Source: Bradyrhizobium sp. WBAH42
GTDB lineage: Bacteria; Pseudomonadota; Alphaproteobacteria; Rhizobiales; Xanthobacteraceae
Direction: 5' to 3'
Length of the DNA stretch: 64,000 bases
Assembly (NCBI RefSeq): GCF_024585265.1
Contig: NZ_CP036533.1
Span: 1,993,001 to 2,057,000 of the forward strand
Part shown: piece after piece, positions 8,140 to 16,629 of the stretch
Numbering within the stretch: the stretch's first letter is position 1
Layout: each line of letters starts with the position of its first letter
Notes under the pieces: generated by a model
Database searches by the model: none
Told to the model about the DNA's origin: nothing
Seen by the model: only the letters and a program-made list of their open reading frames with translations
Made by a program: the position numbers and the translations under genes

Positions 8140-8907
8140 TCACGCTTCCAGCGCAATGGCGTGAACGTGGCGGCCGTAATCCGGCTCCTTGCGGTGCACC
8201 GAGCGGCGATAGCTGAAGAAGCGCTCGTCGGAATAGGTGTCGAGACCGAGGTCGTCGATCATCAGGATGCCGGCGGCCTCCAGCCGCTTGCGGATGAAGC
8301 CGGCGAGGTCGAACATCGCGTGGCCCTCGCGTACCGAGGGGATGAAGAACACAGCGTTCTCCGCATCCGCCTCGATGAAGCGCGCGACGAACTCGTTGCC
8401 GACCTCGTAGCTGTCCTGGCGGATCAAGGGGCCGATCGCGGCGATGATGCCGCCGCGCGTGGCGCCGAGCTTCTCCATCGCCGCGATGGTCGCTTCCAGC
8501 ACGCCTGTCAGTGCGCCCTTCCACCCCGCATGCGCGCCGCCGATGACGCGCGCCTGGGGATCGACGAACAGCACCGGCCCGCAATCGGCGGTGGAGACGC
8601 CGAGCGCGATGCCGGGCGTCTTCGTCACCAGCGCGTCGCCCTTCGGCCGCGGCCCGCTCGGCCACGGTGCCTCGGCAACGAGCACGTCGGGCGAATGGAT
8701 CTGGTGCAGGCTGAGGAAGCGCTCCGGCGCGACGCCGACATGCTCGGCCATGCGCCGCCGGTTCTCGGCGACCAGGGCCTGATCGTCGTTGGAGCCGAGC
8801 CCGCCGTTCAGCGCGGAATAGATCCCGCCGGAGACGCCGCCTTCGCGGGTGAAGAAGGCATGGCGGAGGCCGGGCACTGCCGACAGCAGCGACGAAGCGA
8901 TCGTCAT
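8140..8907 (-). CDS. pgeF: Laccase-domain / purine nucleoside phosphorylase family protein
   Basis: This 255-residue protein belongs to the YfiH/YlmD family, once called polyphenol oxidase. Members act on purine nucleosides, and PgeF has also been linked to peptidoglycan editing. Conserved pieces are HAFFTREGGVSGGIY, SLHQIHSPDV, STADCGPVLFVD and GGAHAGWKGAL, which supply the His and Cys metal ligands. Its ATG overlaps the TGA of the upstream methyltransferase gene by 4 bases, so the two are co-translated. A hairpin lies just downstream. Confidence 0.9.
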   Translation of the reverse strand: MTIASSLLSAVPGLRHAFFTREGGVSGGIYSALNGGLGSNDDQALVAENRRRMAEHVGVAPERFLSLHQIHSPDVLVAEAPWPSGPRPKGDALVTKTPGIALGVSTADCGPVLFVDPQARVIGGAHAGWKGALTGVLEATIAAMEKLGATRGGIIAAIGPLIRQDSYEVGNEFVARFIEADAENAVFFIPSVREGHAMFDLAGFIRKRLEAAGILMIDDLGLDTYSDERFFSYRRSVHRKEPDYGRHVHAIALEA

Positions 8908-10022
8908 GAGGCCTCTCCTGCCTGTTCGAGATCGCTGAGGCCGGCAAGGCCCGTCAGCCGCGGCTCGGAGATGCCGAGCACCTTGAACATCGAGCCCATG
9001 CCGCCACGCCCGGTATCGGTCAGGCGCTTGAGCGCCACTGAAATGTCGGTGGCGACGTCGGGCGCAGCTTTCTGCATCAGGGCGGCGGCGCGGGTGTCGA
9101 TGCCGATCCGCTTGAGGAAGTCACCTTGCGTCACCGGCCCATGCACGCGCGCGCCGACATCCTCGGCCGCGCGAGCCAGCGCCTGGAAATCGACATGGGC
9201 GGTGACGTCGGCCTGGCCCGGCGCCTTCAAGGGATCGGCGAAGGTGTGGCGTGCGATGGCCTGGAAGGTATCGCCGGCGTCGCTGCGCAGATGGCCGTAA
9301 TCGATGATCAGCGCCGCGCCGTCCTGATCGCGCACGCGCGTGGCGAGCTTCATGATCTCGCCGTCGGGGCGCCACTCGAACACGGCACCGATGGGGGCGG
9401 CGCGCACCAGGGGCGGCAGCAGCACGTCGAAGCGGGGCGTCGGCTCCGGCGCCGCGCCGAACTGAAGCTTGCCGTTGGGATCGATCTCGATCACGCGCTC
9501 GTGCCAGCCGTTCTCGAGCCGGACCATCTGGTGAATCGGCAGCACGTCGAAATATTCGTTGGCGAGGATGATGCTCGGTCCTTCCGGCACCTCGTCGATG
9601 CTGTCGTGCCAGGCGATGTTGCGCACGTTGGCGAGCGTCGCGCTCTGCCGGTCGCGCAACACGGGATTGACCTCGACCATGTGGATGTGGAGCGCCTGGT
9701 AGAGCGGCGGCAGCACGCGGAGAGCGCGCAGCGCATCCGCCATCATGGTGCCGCGGCCGGGGCCGAGCTCGATCAGCCGCAAGAATTGCGGCGAGCCCAT
9801 CTGCTTCCACACCGAGGCGGTCCACAACCCCAACAGCTCGCCGAACATCTGGCTGACTTCGGGCGCCGTGGTGAAATCGCCCTCGCGCCCGAGCGGATCG
9901 CGCGAGACGTAATAGCCGTAGCGCGGATGCATCAGGCACAGTTCCATGTACCGCCAGACCGGCATCGGTCCAGAGGATTTGATCAGCGCCTTGATCTCGT
10001 TGAGGAGCGGCTGGTCGGTCAC
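8904..10022 (-). CDS. Class I SAM-dependent methyltransferase, MidA/NDUFAF7 family
   Basis: This 372-residue protein has the family landmarks MPVWRYMELCLMHPRYGYY and DPLGREGDFTTAPEVSQMFG, the SAM-binding LIELGPGRGTMMADALR, and ANEYFDVLPIHQ. The eukaryotic homologue NDUFAF7 methylates an arginine in a complex I subunit. The bacterial role is probably similar but unproven. The start is GTG at 10022. The last 4 bases overlap pgeF. The same pair next to lgt is, to my recollection, a common rhizobial order. Confidence 0.88.
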   Translation of the reverse strand: MTDQPLLNEIKALIKSSGPMPVWRYMELCLMHPRYGYYVSRDPLGREGDFTTAPEVSQMFGELLGLWTASVWKQMGSPQFLRLIELGPGRGTMMADALRALRVLPPLYQALHIHMVEVNPVLRDRQSATLANVRNIAWHDSIDEVPEGPSIILANEYFDVLPIHQMVRLENGWHERVIEIDPNGKLQFGAAPEPTPRFDVLLPPLVRAAPIGAVFEWRPDGEIMKLATRVRDQDGAALIIDYGHLRSDAGDTFQAIARHTFADPLKAPGQADVTAHVDFQALARAAEDVGARVHGPVTQGDFLKRIGIDTRAAALMQKAAPDVATDISVALKRLTDTGRGGMGSMFKVLGISEPRLTGLAGLSDLEQAGEAS

Positions 10023-10042
10023 GGCGGTCTTCTCGAAATCAA

Positions 10043-10888
10043 TTAACGAATGGCCTGGACGGGCGTCGGCGCACCGCGCCTAACAGCCCATACAATAAGT
10101 ATGGCGCCGACGATAAGCATCGGGATCGACAACAGCATGCCCATGGTTAATCCGCCCCAGAGAAAACCGAGCTGCGCGTCCGGCTCGCGGAAATGCTCGC
10201 CGGCGATGCGGGTCAGGCCGTAGATCAGGATGAAGCTGCCGAGGATCATGCCGGGGCGCTTCAAGGCGCCGAAGCGGATCATGATCGCGAGCACGGTGAA
10301 CAGCAGGATGCCCTCCATGCCCGCTTCGTAGAGCTGGCTCGGATGGCGCGGCAGCTGTGTCGGATCGTTGGGGAAGATCATCGCCCAGGGCAGGCTCGGG
10401 TCCGTGGCGCGGCCCCACAATTCGCCGTTGATGAAATTGGCGATGCGTCCGAGCAAGAGCCCGACCGGGGCGACCGCGGTGGTGATGTCGCCGAGCGACA
10501 GGATCGAGATGCCGCCCCGATAGGCGAACCACATCACCGCGACGACGCAGCCGAGGAAGCCGCCGTGGAACGACATCCCGCCCTCCCACAATTTGAAGAT
10601 CGCGGCGGGATGATCGATGAAGAAGGGCAGGTTGTAGAACAGCACGTAGCCGGTGCGGCCGCCGAGGATGATGCCGAGCGTGACCCACAGGATGAAGTCG
10701 TCGATCTGCACCAGCGACATCGGCGCCGGTCCGCCCCACAGGTGCTCCTTCTTCAGCAGCGAGCGCGCATAGAGCCAGCCGAACACGATGCCGCAGATAT
10801 AGGCGAGGGCATACCAGCGGATCGCGAACGGGCCGATCTCGATCGCGATCGGCTTGAAGGCGGGAAAGTCGATCAGCAGAAACGGCAT
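10043..10888 (-). CDS. lgt: Prolipoprotein diacylglyceryl transferase
   Basis: Lgt moves diacylglycerol from phosphatidylglycerol to the lipobox cysteine of prolipoproteins in the inner membrane. The 281-residue protein has several membrane segments, the conserved MSFHGGFLG with its essential His, and the signature [17 protein letters not shown] 10888 follows AGAAGG and is preferred over an upstream in-frame ATG at 10906. It ends about 20 bases before the MidA-type gene on the same strand, so they may be one transcript. Confidence 0.95.
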   Translation of the reverse strand: MPFLLIDFPAFKPIAIEIGPFAIRWYALAYICGIVFGWLYARSLLKKEHLWGGPAPMSLVQIDDFILWVTLGIILGGRTGYVLFYNLPFFIDHPAAIFKLWEGGMSFHGGFLGCVVAVMWFAYRGGISILSLGDITTAVAPVGLLLGRIANFINGELWGRATDPSLPWAMIFPNDPTQLPRHPSQLYEAGMEGILLFTVLAIMIRFGALKRPGMILGSFILIYGLTRIAGEHFREPDAQLGFLWGGLTMGMLLSIPMLIVGAILIVWAVRRGAPTPVQAIR

Positions 10889-11069
10889 CGCGCCTTCTAT
10901 GTCCAAGCGGGATCGCGGCGGTTGGGCGCCGCAGACGCCCCGTGATTCCTCTTATGCAGGGACGTTGAATACGATTGCAAGGAAACCGGCGCATGACAAG
11001 GATACCGCCGCTTCGCCCTTGAACCGGCCTCGTCGGATTGCCATTGTCTCCCGTGAGTTCGCGCAAAGT

Positions 11070-12029
11070 TTATCGGAGGCCAACATGACCCAGACCAGCA
11101 ACCGGTTTTTCGACGAGATCGGCCGCCTGATGAACGACGCCGCCGGTGCTGCCCAGGGCGTCAAGCGCGAGTTCGATACGGTGATGCGCAGCCAGGCCGA
11201 AAAATTCCTGCGCGACATGGACCTCGTCAAGCGCGAGGAGTTCGAGGCGGTCAAGGACATGGCGCGCCTGGCGCGCGAGGAGAACGAAGCCCTGAAGGCG
11301 CGGATCGCGGCGCTGGAGGCAAAGCTGGGCGGTACCCCGACGTAAGGTCTCTCTTAACCCTCCCCTGGAGGGGGAGGGTCGGCGCGCAGCGCCGGGTGGG
11401 GTGATCTCTCCACTCGGGCACCGCCTCGATCGAGAGAGGCTAGCGCTGGGCGGGACAAATTCGATCTCGCGGCTCTGGTCCCAGCGTTTCGCAGAAGGCG
11501 CGGCGGATGTGGAATCGCCCTCGGCTGCCGGATCAGGACCGAACCGATTGGGCCCTACGGTGCCGCGCAGGAAGCCGGTCTCGATGAAAGCGGCGAGGGG
11601 GAGGATGACGCTCGCCAACGCGAGCGGCAGCATCCAATAGCTGTCCGGAAGGCGGTCCTCGAACTGCTTGTAGAGGCCCGGCAGCACGAAATAGGCAAGT
11701 AGCCACCATGCGCTCTTGTTGCGGTCATGCAGGCGCTTCACCATGATCGCGAGATCGATCCAGAGCATCAATCCGGTTGCGGCCAGCTTGAGCAGCAGCA
11801 GCGGCAAATTGTCCAGCAGCGACCATCGATAGGCCGCGGGATCGACGATCTTGAAGACGTCCTCAGCATTCAGATTGAAGGATTTGACCTCGCTGCCGAG
11901 CGCGGACATGACGCTCAGGCAGAGCAAGAGCAGCAGGATCATGCCGGACAGGACAAAGATCAGGCTGTACCAGAACTCGGCGCGGCCAATGCGGCCGTCG
12001 AAGCGGAAGAGGTACCAGGTCCAGTTCAT
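11070..12029 (-). CDS. DUF805 membrane protein with abnormal read-through tail
   Basis: Residues 1-168 are a normal DUF805 protein: MNWTWYLFRFDGRIGRAEFW, a membrane segment ILLLLLCLSVMSAL, IMVKRLHDRNKSAWW and further hydrophobic segments ending GTVGPNRFGPDP. Family members usually stop soon after this point. Here the frame stays open for about 150 more residues. It crosses the dispersed repeat at 11352-11420 (about residues 203-226) and then runs antisense through the whole ubiK gene. The tail has no hydrophobic or domain-like pattern. ATG 12029 is chosen because DUF805 proteins begin with this motif. Confidence 0.7.
   Translation of the reverse strand: MNWTWYLFRFDGRIGRAEFWYSLIFVLSGMILLLLLCLSVMSALGSEVKSFNLNAEDVFKIVDPAAYRWSLLDNLPLLLLKLAATGLMLWIDLAIMVKRLHDRNKSAWWLLAYFVLPGLYKQFEDRLPDSYWMLPLALASVILPLAAFIETGFLRGTVGPNRFGPDPAAEGDSTSAAPSAKRWDQSREIEFVPPSASLSRSRRCPSGEITPPGAARRPSPSRGGLRETLRRGTAQLCLQRRDPRLQGFVLLARQARHVLDRLELLALDEVHVAQEFFGLAAHHRIELALDALGSTGGVVHQAADLVEKPVAGLGHVGLR
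11085..11345 (+). CDS. ubiK: Ubiquinone biosynthesis accessory factor UbiK
   Basis: This 86-residue protein is predicted to be a trimeric coiled coil of the BMFP/YqiC family. It begins MTQTSNRFFDEIGRLMNDAA. The C-terminal half has the heptad pattern VKREEFEAVKDMARLARE and EALKARIAALEAKLG. In enterobacteria UbiK binds the UbiJ lipid-carrier subunit and supports aerobic ubiquinone synthesis. ATG 11085 follows GGAGGCCAAC. The gene is divergent from lgt. The read-through DUF805 frame covers the opposite strand completely. Confidence 0.88.
   Translation: MTQTSNRFFDEIGRLMNDAAGAAQGVKREFDTVMRSQAEKFLRDMDLVKREEFEAVKDMARLAREENEALKARIAALEAKLGGTPT
11352..11420. repeat. CCCTCCCCTGGAGGGGGAGG repeat, single copy
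   Basis: This unit begins CCCTCCCCTGGAGGGGGAGG and ends GTGGGGTGATCTCTCCAC. The same unit occurs as an inverted pair at 16093-16254. It lies just after the ubiK stop, inside the extended DUF805 frame. Confidence 0.75.
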
Positions 12030-12175
12030 GCGAACGGCTCCGGGCGGAACGGGACCGCCCGGAAATTGGTCGCGATGGAGGGAGGGTGGGTTCGATCCTG
12101 GCAGCGGATGGTGAATAGCCAATCGCGTAGGGCGCGCGCCCTATTCGCCACTGGCCATTCGCTACTCGCCTTGCA

Positions 12176-13021
12176 TCAATCCCGCAGCAACTCGTTGATG
12201 CTGGTCTTGGAGCGCGTGCGCTCGTCGACGCGCTTGACGATGACGGCGCAGGCGGTGCTCGGGCCGATCTGGCCGTTCTTCATCGGCTTGCCGGGCAATG
12301 CGCCGGGCACCACCACGGAGTACTCGGGCACTTCGCCCATGAAGACCTCGCCGGTCTCGCGGTCGACGATCTTGGTCGAGGCACCCAGGAACACACCCAT
12401 CGCCAGCACCGCGCCCTTGCGCACGATCACGCCTTCGGCGACCTCCGAGCGCGCGCCGATGAAGCAATCGTCCTCGATGATGACGGGCTCGGCCTGCAGC
12501 GGCTCGAGCACGCCGCCGATCCCGGCGCCGCCGGAGATGTGCACGCGCTTGCCGATCTGGGCGCAGGAGCCGACAGTGGCCCAGGTGTCGACCATCGTGC
12601 TCTCATCGACATAGGCGCCGAGATTGACGAAGGACGGCATCAAGACGACGTTCTTGGCGATGAAGGCCGAGCGGCGCACCACCGCGCCCGGCACCGCGCG
12701 AAAACCGGCATCGCGAAAGCGGTTCGGGCCCCAGCCTTCGAACTTCGAGGGCACCTTGTCCCACCAGCTTGCCTTGCCGGGGCCGCCGCCAATGACGTCC
12801 ATGTCGTTGAGGCGGAACGACAGCAGCACGGCCTTCTTCAACCATTGATTGACCTTCCACTTGCCGTCAGTGCCGCGCTCGGCGACACGCGCCTCGCCCT
12901 TGTCCAGGGTCTCCAGCGCCTGGTCCACGGCTTCGCGCACCTCGCCCTTGGTCGAGGTCGAGATGCCGTCACGCGCCTCGAAGGCGCTGTTGATGGTGGA
13001 TTCGAGGGCTACAAGGGACAT
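12176..13021 (-). CDS. dapD: 2,3,4,5-tetrahydropyridine-2,6-dicarboxylate N-succinyltransferase
   Basis: DapD succinylates tetrahydrodipicolinate in lysine and diaminopimelate synthesis. The 281-residue protein starts [15 protein letters not shown]. The central part has the hexapeptide-repeat pattern of a left-handed beta helix: [34 protein letters not shown] and [20 protein letters not shown] 13021 has AGAGGA 7 bases upstream, so the longer in-frame extension into the upstream repeat is not used. Confidence 0.96.
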   Translation of the reverse strand: MSLVALESTINSAFEARDGISTSTKGEVREAVDQALETLDKGEARVAERGTDGKWKVNQWLKKAVLLSFRLNDMDVIGGGPGKASWWDKVPSKFEGWGPNRFRDAGFRAVPGAVVRRSAFIAKNVVLMPSFVNLGAYVDESTMVDTWATVGSCAQIGKRVHISGGAGIGGVLEPLQAEPVIIEDDCFIGARSEVAEGVIVRKGAVLAMGVFLGASTKIVDRETGEVFMGEVPEYSVVVPGALPGKPMKNGQIGPSTACAVIVKRVDERTRSKTSINELLRD

Positions 13022-13109
13022 CGTGATTTCCTCTGGGGAGCGCGTGGTTTCGCGGGAATTGGAGCGCTTTTTCGGGATTTGAAGGGGCAGAGTCAAGGCA
13101 TACTCCACC

Positions 13110-13250
13110 GTCGTCCCGGGGCGCGCGAAGCGCGAGCCCGGGACCCATAACCACAGGAATTCGTTTGGCGAGGACTCGGAGTTATCGATCTCGGGCCACA
13201 ATCACTCCTGTGGCTATGGGTCCCGGGCTCGCTTCGCGCCCCGGGACGAC
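13110..13250. repeat. Large inverted repeat (46-base arms)
   Basis: The left arm begins GTCGTCCCGGGGCGCGCGAA and ends CCATAACCACAGGA. The right arm begins TCCTGTGGCTATGGGTCCCG and ends CCCCGGGACGAC. The central spacer is about 45 bases. The element lies between the HAD gene stop and the dapD start. It has no transposase or target duplication that I can see, so it is a dispersed palindrome and not an insertion sequence. Confidence 0.8.
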
Positions 13251-13255
13251 AGCGG

Positions 13256-13948
13256 TTATTGTGGTGACAACCCCGCCAAAAACCCCGCCAGATCATCCGT
13301 GACGTGGTCGACATGGGCGGCGTCGCGGCCTTCCAGCTCCCAATCCTCGCGCACCACCTCCTTGGTCCCGTCAGGGACGACCAGCACGGTGGTCATGCCG
13401 AGCCGGTAGGGGACGGTGAGGTTGCGGGCGAGATCCTCGAACATGGCGGCGCGGGTCGGATCGACCGCATGATCCCTCAGGAACTTGCGGTAGGTCTGCT
13501 CCGCCGGTTTCGGCTCGAACTCGGCGGCGATGATGTCGAACACGCCGTCGAAATGGCCGGCGAAGCCGAGCCGCGCCAGCACGGCATCGACATGGTCGAC
13601 CGATCCGTTGGTCAGGATCAGTTTTCGCCCCGGCAGCTTTGCGATGGCCGTACCGAGCGCGGGGTTCGGCTCCAGCGGCGAGTGGTCGATCTTGTGGACA
13701 TAGGCGAGATAGTCGTCGGCGCGAACGCCATGCAGAGTCATCATGCCGCGCATCGTGGTGCCGAAGCGCCGGTAATAGTCTTTCTGGATCGCCCGCGCTT
13801 GCTCCGGCCCGACATTCAGCCAATTGCAGACGAACTCCCCGATCCGCGCATCGACCTGCTGCCACAGATTGACGTGATGCGGATAGAGCGTGTTGTCGAG
13901 GTCGAACACCCAGGTGTCGACATGGCTGAAGCTGCGGGGTGGGCTCAT
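13256..13948 (-). CDS. HAD-family pyrimidine 5'-nucleotidase
   Basis: The 230-residue protein has HAD motif I in WVFDLDNTLYPHH, motif II in KLILTNGS and the motif IV region AMFEDLARN. The subgroup with DLDNTLYP and YYRRFGTTMRGM resembles Sdt1/Phm8-type pyrimidine 5'-nucleotidases. It should remove phosphate from nucleoside monophosphates or related small molecules. ATG 13948 (MSPPRSFSHVDTW) is 14 bases after the DUF1036 stop, so the two genes form a unit. Confidence 0.87.
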   Translation of the reverse strand: MSPPRSFSHVDTWVFDLDNTLYPHHVNLWQQVDARIGEFVCNWLNVGPEQARAIQKDYYRRFGTTMRGMMTLHGVRADDYLAYVHKIDHSPLEPNPALGTAIAKLPGRKLILTNGSVDHVDAVLARLGFAGHFDGVFDIIAAEFEPKPAEQTYRKFLRDHAVDPTRAAMFEDLARNLTVPYRLGMTTVLVVPDGTKEVVREDWELEGRDAAHVDHVTDDLAGFLAGLSPQ

Positions 13949-13962
13949 CACAAGTCTCTCGC

Positions 13963-14949
13963 TCACGGGACGGCAAAGCGCAGCGTCTTGCCGCCGCTTG
14001 ACATGTCCACGGCGCCGAAGCCGGTCGGCGCAAAGCCGCGCGCGCCGCAATCAGTCTGCTCGCTGGTTTCGAACTTGGTCTCGCGCGTGCAGAGCTGCCT
14101 GTCGCCGCCCCAGTTCAGCGGCTTGTCCTTCAGCTTCACGACGCGGTTGTCGGCGTCGACCGCTTCGGCGAAGCTGAAGATCTGCTTCGGCTGGCCGCTC
14201 ACATCGGGGTGCAGGCAGGTCTTGGGATCGATGCGATACCAGCCGCGGCTCGTCACGGCCTTGCCGTCGTCGGTCGCGATCGCCGCCATCACCTTGTGCG
14301 GCGTGTCGTTGCACCAGGTCAGGCCGGTCGCGGACGGCGTCTGCACCGCATCGACCATGGTCTTGAAGAAGTTTTGCGAGCCCACGATGTCGGCCGACAA
14401 TCCGCGGCTCTTCAGGAAGGCGGCCAGCGCGCTCTGCGTCTTCGGCCCGTCGACGCCGTCGATCGGCGCGGCGTCGTAACCGGCGATCACCAGGAGCCGC
14501 TGGATGCCGGCGAGGCGCGCCTGCTCGTCGTCATATTCGGAATCCTCGGCGAGATAAGCGACCAGGTTGCCGTCCGCACCTTGCGTCGGCGTCACCTGCG
14601 TGAAGGGAACCTGCGTCTGGCCGCTGCGGCACTGCCGCGCCGCCGCGATGACGAAATTGTCCTGCGCGACGCAGAGCATGTCGTTGCCGCTTTGCGGGAT
14701 CGGGGACGCGCCGTAGACGCCGAGCGCGCGGGCGTTGAGCAGGATGCGGTCGGCGGTCAGCGTGCCCTGCACCACGACGCGGCAGGCGGCGGGATCGATC
14801 CTGAACCAGCCGCGCGTCGCGGTGGCGGCCTTGTCGTCGATGCCGATCGCGGCCTCGACGACATAGGACATGCGGTTGCAGATCTTGAGGTCGGCGATCG
14901 CCGGCGCGGAGGAGAAGAAGAAGGAGACGACGGCCGCGGGCAGCGTCAT
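13963..14949 (-). CDS. Secreted DUF1036 protein with two DUF1036 copies
   Basis: The frame encodes 328 residues from ATG 14949. The N terminus MTLPAAVVSFFFSSAPAIA looks like a clipped signal peptide lacking its basic part. The first DUF1036 unit (DLKICNRMSYVVEAAIG, TRGWFRIDP) covers about residues 20-115. A segment resembling a peptidoglycan-binding helix set (IQRLLVIAGYDAAPIDGVDG) follows. A second DUF1036 unit begins TWCNDTPHKVMAAIA. Role unknown; probably periplasmic. An upstream ATG at 15002 would supply a proper basic N terminus if one base were added to a G8 tract, as described at that site. Confidence 0.75.
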   Translation of the reverse strand: MTLPAAVVSFFFSSAPAIADLKICNRMSYVVEAAIGIDDKAATATRGWFRIDPAACRVVVQGTLTADRILLNARALGVYGASPIPQSGNDMLCVAQDNFVIAAARQCRSGQTQVPFTQVTPTQGADGNLVAYLAEDSEYDDEQARLAGIQRLLVIAGYDAAPIDGVDGPKTQSALAAFLKSRGLSADIVGSQNFFKTMVDAVQTPSATGLTWCNDTPHKVMAAIATDDGKAVTSRGWYRIDPKTCLHPDVSGQPKQIFSFAEAVDADNRVVKLKDKPLNWGGDRQLCTRETKFETSEQTDCGARGFAPTGFGAVDMSSGGKTLRFAVP

Positions 14950-14963
14950 CAGGAAGCGGGTGA

Positions 14964-14971
14964 GGGGGGGG
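14964..14971. other. Run of eight G at the 5' end of the DUF1036 gene
   Basis: On the coding (minus) strand this is C8. From ATG 15002 the frame reads MTNRQSVARAAPP and stops soon after the run. One more C would join it to the DUF1036 frame and give a 46-residue-longer signal region starting with Arg-containing residues. This is either contraction of a homopolymer (phase variation), a real start at 14949, or a sequencing error. Confidence 0.6.
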
Positions 14972-14999
14972 CGGCGCGGGCGACGCTCTGTCGGTTCGT

Positions 15000-15110
15000 C
15001 ATGGCTGGGCTTGACCCGGCCATCCACGTCTTTGCCACGAGAAGAAAGGTCGTGGATGCCCGGGCCATCTGTGCGAAGACGCGCTTCGCGCTTTGGCCCG
15101 GGCATGACGG
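15000..15110. repeat. Dispersed palindromic repeat (TGGCTGGGCTTGACCC...GGGCATGACGG)
   Basis: Arms with GGCCATCCACGTC and CGTGGATGCCCGGGCC are inverted. An extra nested palindrome GAAGACGCGCTTCGCGCTT lies in the right half. It is between the DUF1036 gene and argB, both on the minus strand, and is related to 17300-17390. Confidence 0.7.
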
Positions 15111-15134
15111 CTCTCGTGCGTGGCGTCTCTCGTC

Positions 15135-16022
15135 TCACTTGTGGATCAGCGTGCCCGTGCCCTGGTTGGTGAAGAGCTCGAGCAGCACCGCGTGCTGCAT
15201 CTTGCCGTCGATGATGACGACGCCCTCGACGCCCTGCTCCAGGGCGTAGATGCAGGTCTCGACCTTCGGGATCATGCCGCCGGAGATGGTGCCGTCGGCG
15301 ATCAGTTTTCGCGCGTCCTTCACCGACAATTGCGGGATCAGCTTCTTCGACTTGTCGAGCACGCCGGGCACGTCGGTGAGCAGCAGCAGGCGTTTTGCCT
15401 TGAGCGCGCCTGCGACGGCACCGGCAAAGGTGTCGGCGTTGATGTTGAGCGTCTGGCCCTCCTTGGAGGTCGCGAGCGGGGCCAGCACCGGGATCAGCTC
15501 GTAGCCGATCAGCTGGTTGAGCAAAGTGAGGTCGACCTTTTCGGGGTCGCCGACGAAGCCGAGGTCGACCGCCTTCTCGATATGCGAGTCCGGATCGACG
15601 ATGGTGCGCGTCGTCTTGGTCGCCTTCACCATGTTGCCGTCCTTGCCGGATAGCCCCACCGCCTTGCCGCCGGCCTCGTTGATGTAGCCGACGATCTGCT
15701 TGTTGACCGAGCCGGCCAGCACCATCTCGACGATCTCGATGGTCGCGGCATCGGTGATGCGCAGGCCCGCTGCGAATTCCGAGACGATGCCGAGGCGCTT
15801 GAGCATGGTCGCGATCTGCGGCCCGCCGCCATGCACCACCACCGGGTTGATCGCGGTCTGCTCGAGCAGCACGATGTCGCGGGCAAAGTTCTTCGCGGTC
15901 TCCTCGTCGCCCATGGCATGGCCGCCATATTTGATGACGATGGTTTCCTCGTCATACTGCTGCATGTGCGGCAGCGCTTCGGACAGGATGCGGGCCTGGT
16001 CGAGCGGAGAGATGTCGGTCAT
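15135..16022 (-). CDS. argB: Acetylglutamate kinase
   Basis: ArgB phosphorylates N-acetylglutamate in arginine synthesis. The 295-residue protein has the amino-acid-kinase start [13 protein letters not shown], the substrate loop [17 protein letters not shown], and [20 protein letters not shown] with [14 protein letters not shown] near the C terminus. ATG 16022 ([13 protein letters not shown]) is preferred to an extension that would run into the palindrome at 16093. It is on the same strand as engB but separated from it by DUF423 and a repeat. Confidence 0.96.
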   Translation of the reverse strand: MTDISPLDQARILSEALPHMQQYDEETIVIKYGGHAMGDEETAKNFARDIVLLEQTAINPVVVHGGGPQIATMLKRLGIVSEFAAGLRITDAATIEIVEMVLAGSVNKQIVGYINEAGGKAVGLSGKDGNMVKATKTTRTIVDPDSHIEKAVDLGFVGDPEKVDLTLLNQLIGYELIPVLAPLATSKEGQTLNINADTFAGAVAGALKAKRLLLLTDVPGVLDKSKKLIPQLSVKDARKLIADGTISGGMIPKVETCIYALEQGVEGVVIIDGKMQHAVLLELFTNQGTGTLIHK

Positions 16023-16092
16023 GTCGCGGGTCTCGCTGGCGGGTCGAATGCTGCGCGTTCTATCCGATTGGCGGGGACAGCGCAAAGTGGTC

Positions 16093-16254
16093 TTACCCTC
16101 CCCTGGAGGGGGAGGGTCGATCGCGCGTAGCGCGAGCGGGGTGGGGTGATCTCTCCACACGGGCACTACTCCTATGGAGAGACTGTCACCCCACTCCGCT
16201 ACGTATTTCGCTTTGCTTCATGCGTAGCGACCCTTCCCCTCCAGGGGAGGGTAA
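16093..16254. repeat. Inverted pair of CCCTCCCCTGGAGGGG repeats
   Basis: The left unit runs CCCTCCCCTGGAGGGGGAGG to GTGGGGTGATCTCTCC. The right unit is its inverse, ending CCCCTCCAGGGGAGGG. The middle carries GGAGAGACTGTCACCCC. It lies between the argB start and the DUF423 stop. A single copy is at 11352-11420. Confidence 0.8.
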
Positions 16255-16263
16255 GAAAGAGCG

Positions 16264-16629
16264 TCACTTCCTTGCCGCCACCGCCGCCGCGCTCACCGCC
16301 AGCCAGCCCAAAATCATCACCGTTCCGCCCGTCGGCGCCGCCATCGGAAACAACGTGTGCCCGGCATATTGCCGCAAGGTGAGGTCGCCTGCGAACAGCG
16401 CGGCACCGATCGCGAAGCCGAACGCCGCCACGAGCCCAATTCCGCCGTGCAGAAGGCCGCGCGTGAGCAAGGCGATCGTCGCGAGTATGGCCGTTGCATG
16501 AAACAGCAGCATGGTGCTGGCGGAGGCAAGACGATTAGCGTCCGCGCCATGGGCGGCGGCGGCGGCCAGCGCGACGCCGGCGGCACCCATCAAGCCGGCA
16601 AGCCCGATCAGCAGGCGGTACGCCAGCAT
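16264..16629 (-). CDS. DUF423 membrane protein
   Basis: This 121-residue protein has four hydrophobic segments, including YRLLIGLAGLMGAAGVALAA, MLLFHATAILATIALL, AAFGFAIGAALFAGDLTL and VMILGWLAVSAAAVA. The pattern, with LRQYAGHTLFPMAAPTGG between the last two, is the DUF423 (YgdD-like) family of inner membrane proteins of unknown role. Its start overlaps the engB stop by one base (TGATG), so translation is coupled. Confidence 0.85.
   Translation of the reverse strand: MLAYRLLIGLAGLMGAAGVALAAAAAHGADANRLASASTMLLFHATAILATIALLTRGLLHGGIGLVAAFGFAIGAALFAGDLTLRQYAGHTLFPMAAPTGGTVMILGWLAVSAAAVAARK

Noticed and set aside
13110..13250. Possible insertion sequence ends
   Set aside because: The inverted arms face each other across only about 45 bases. 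There is no transposase and no target duplication.
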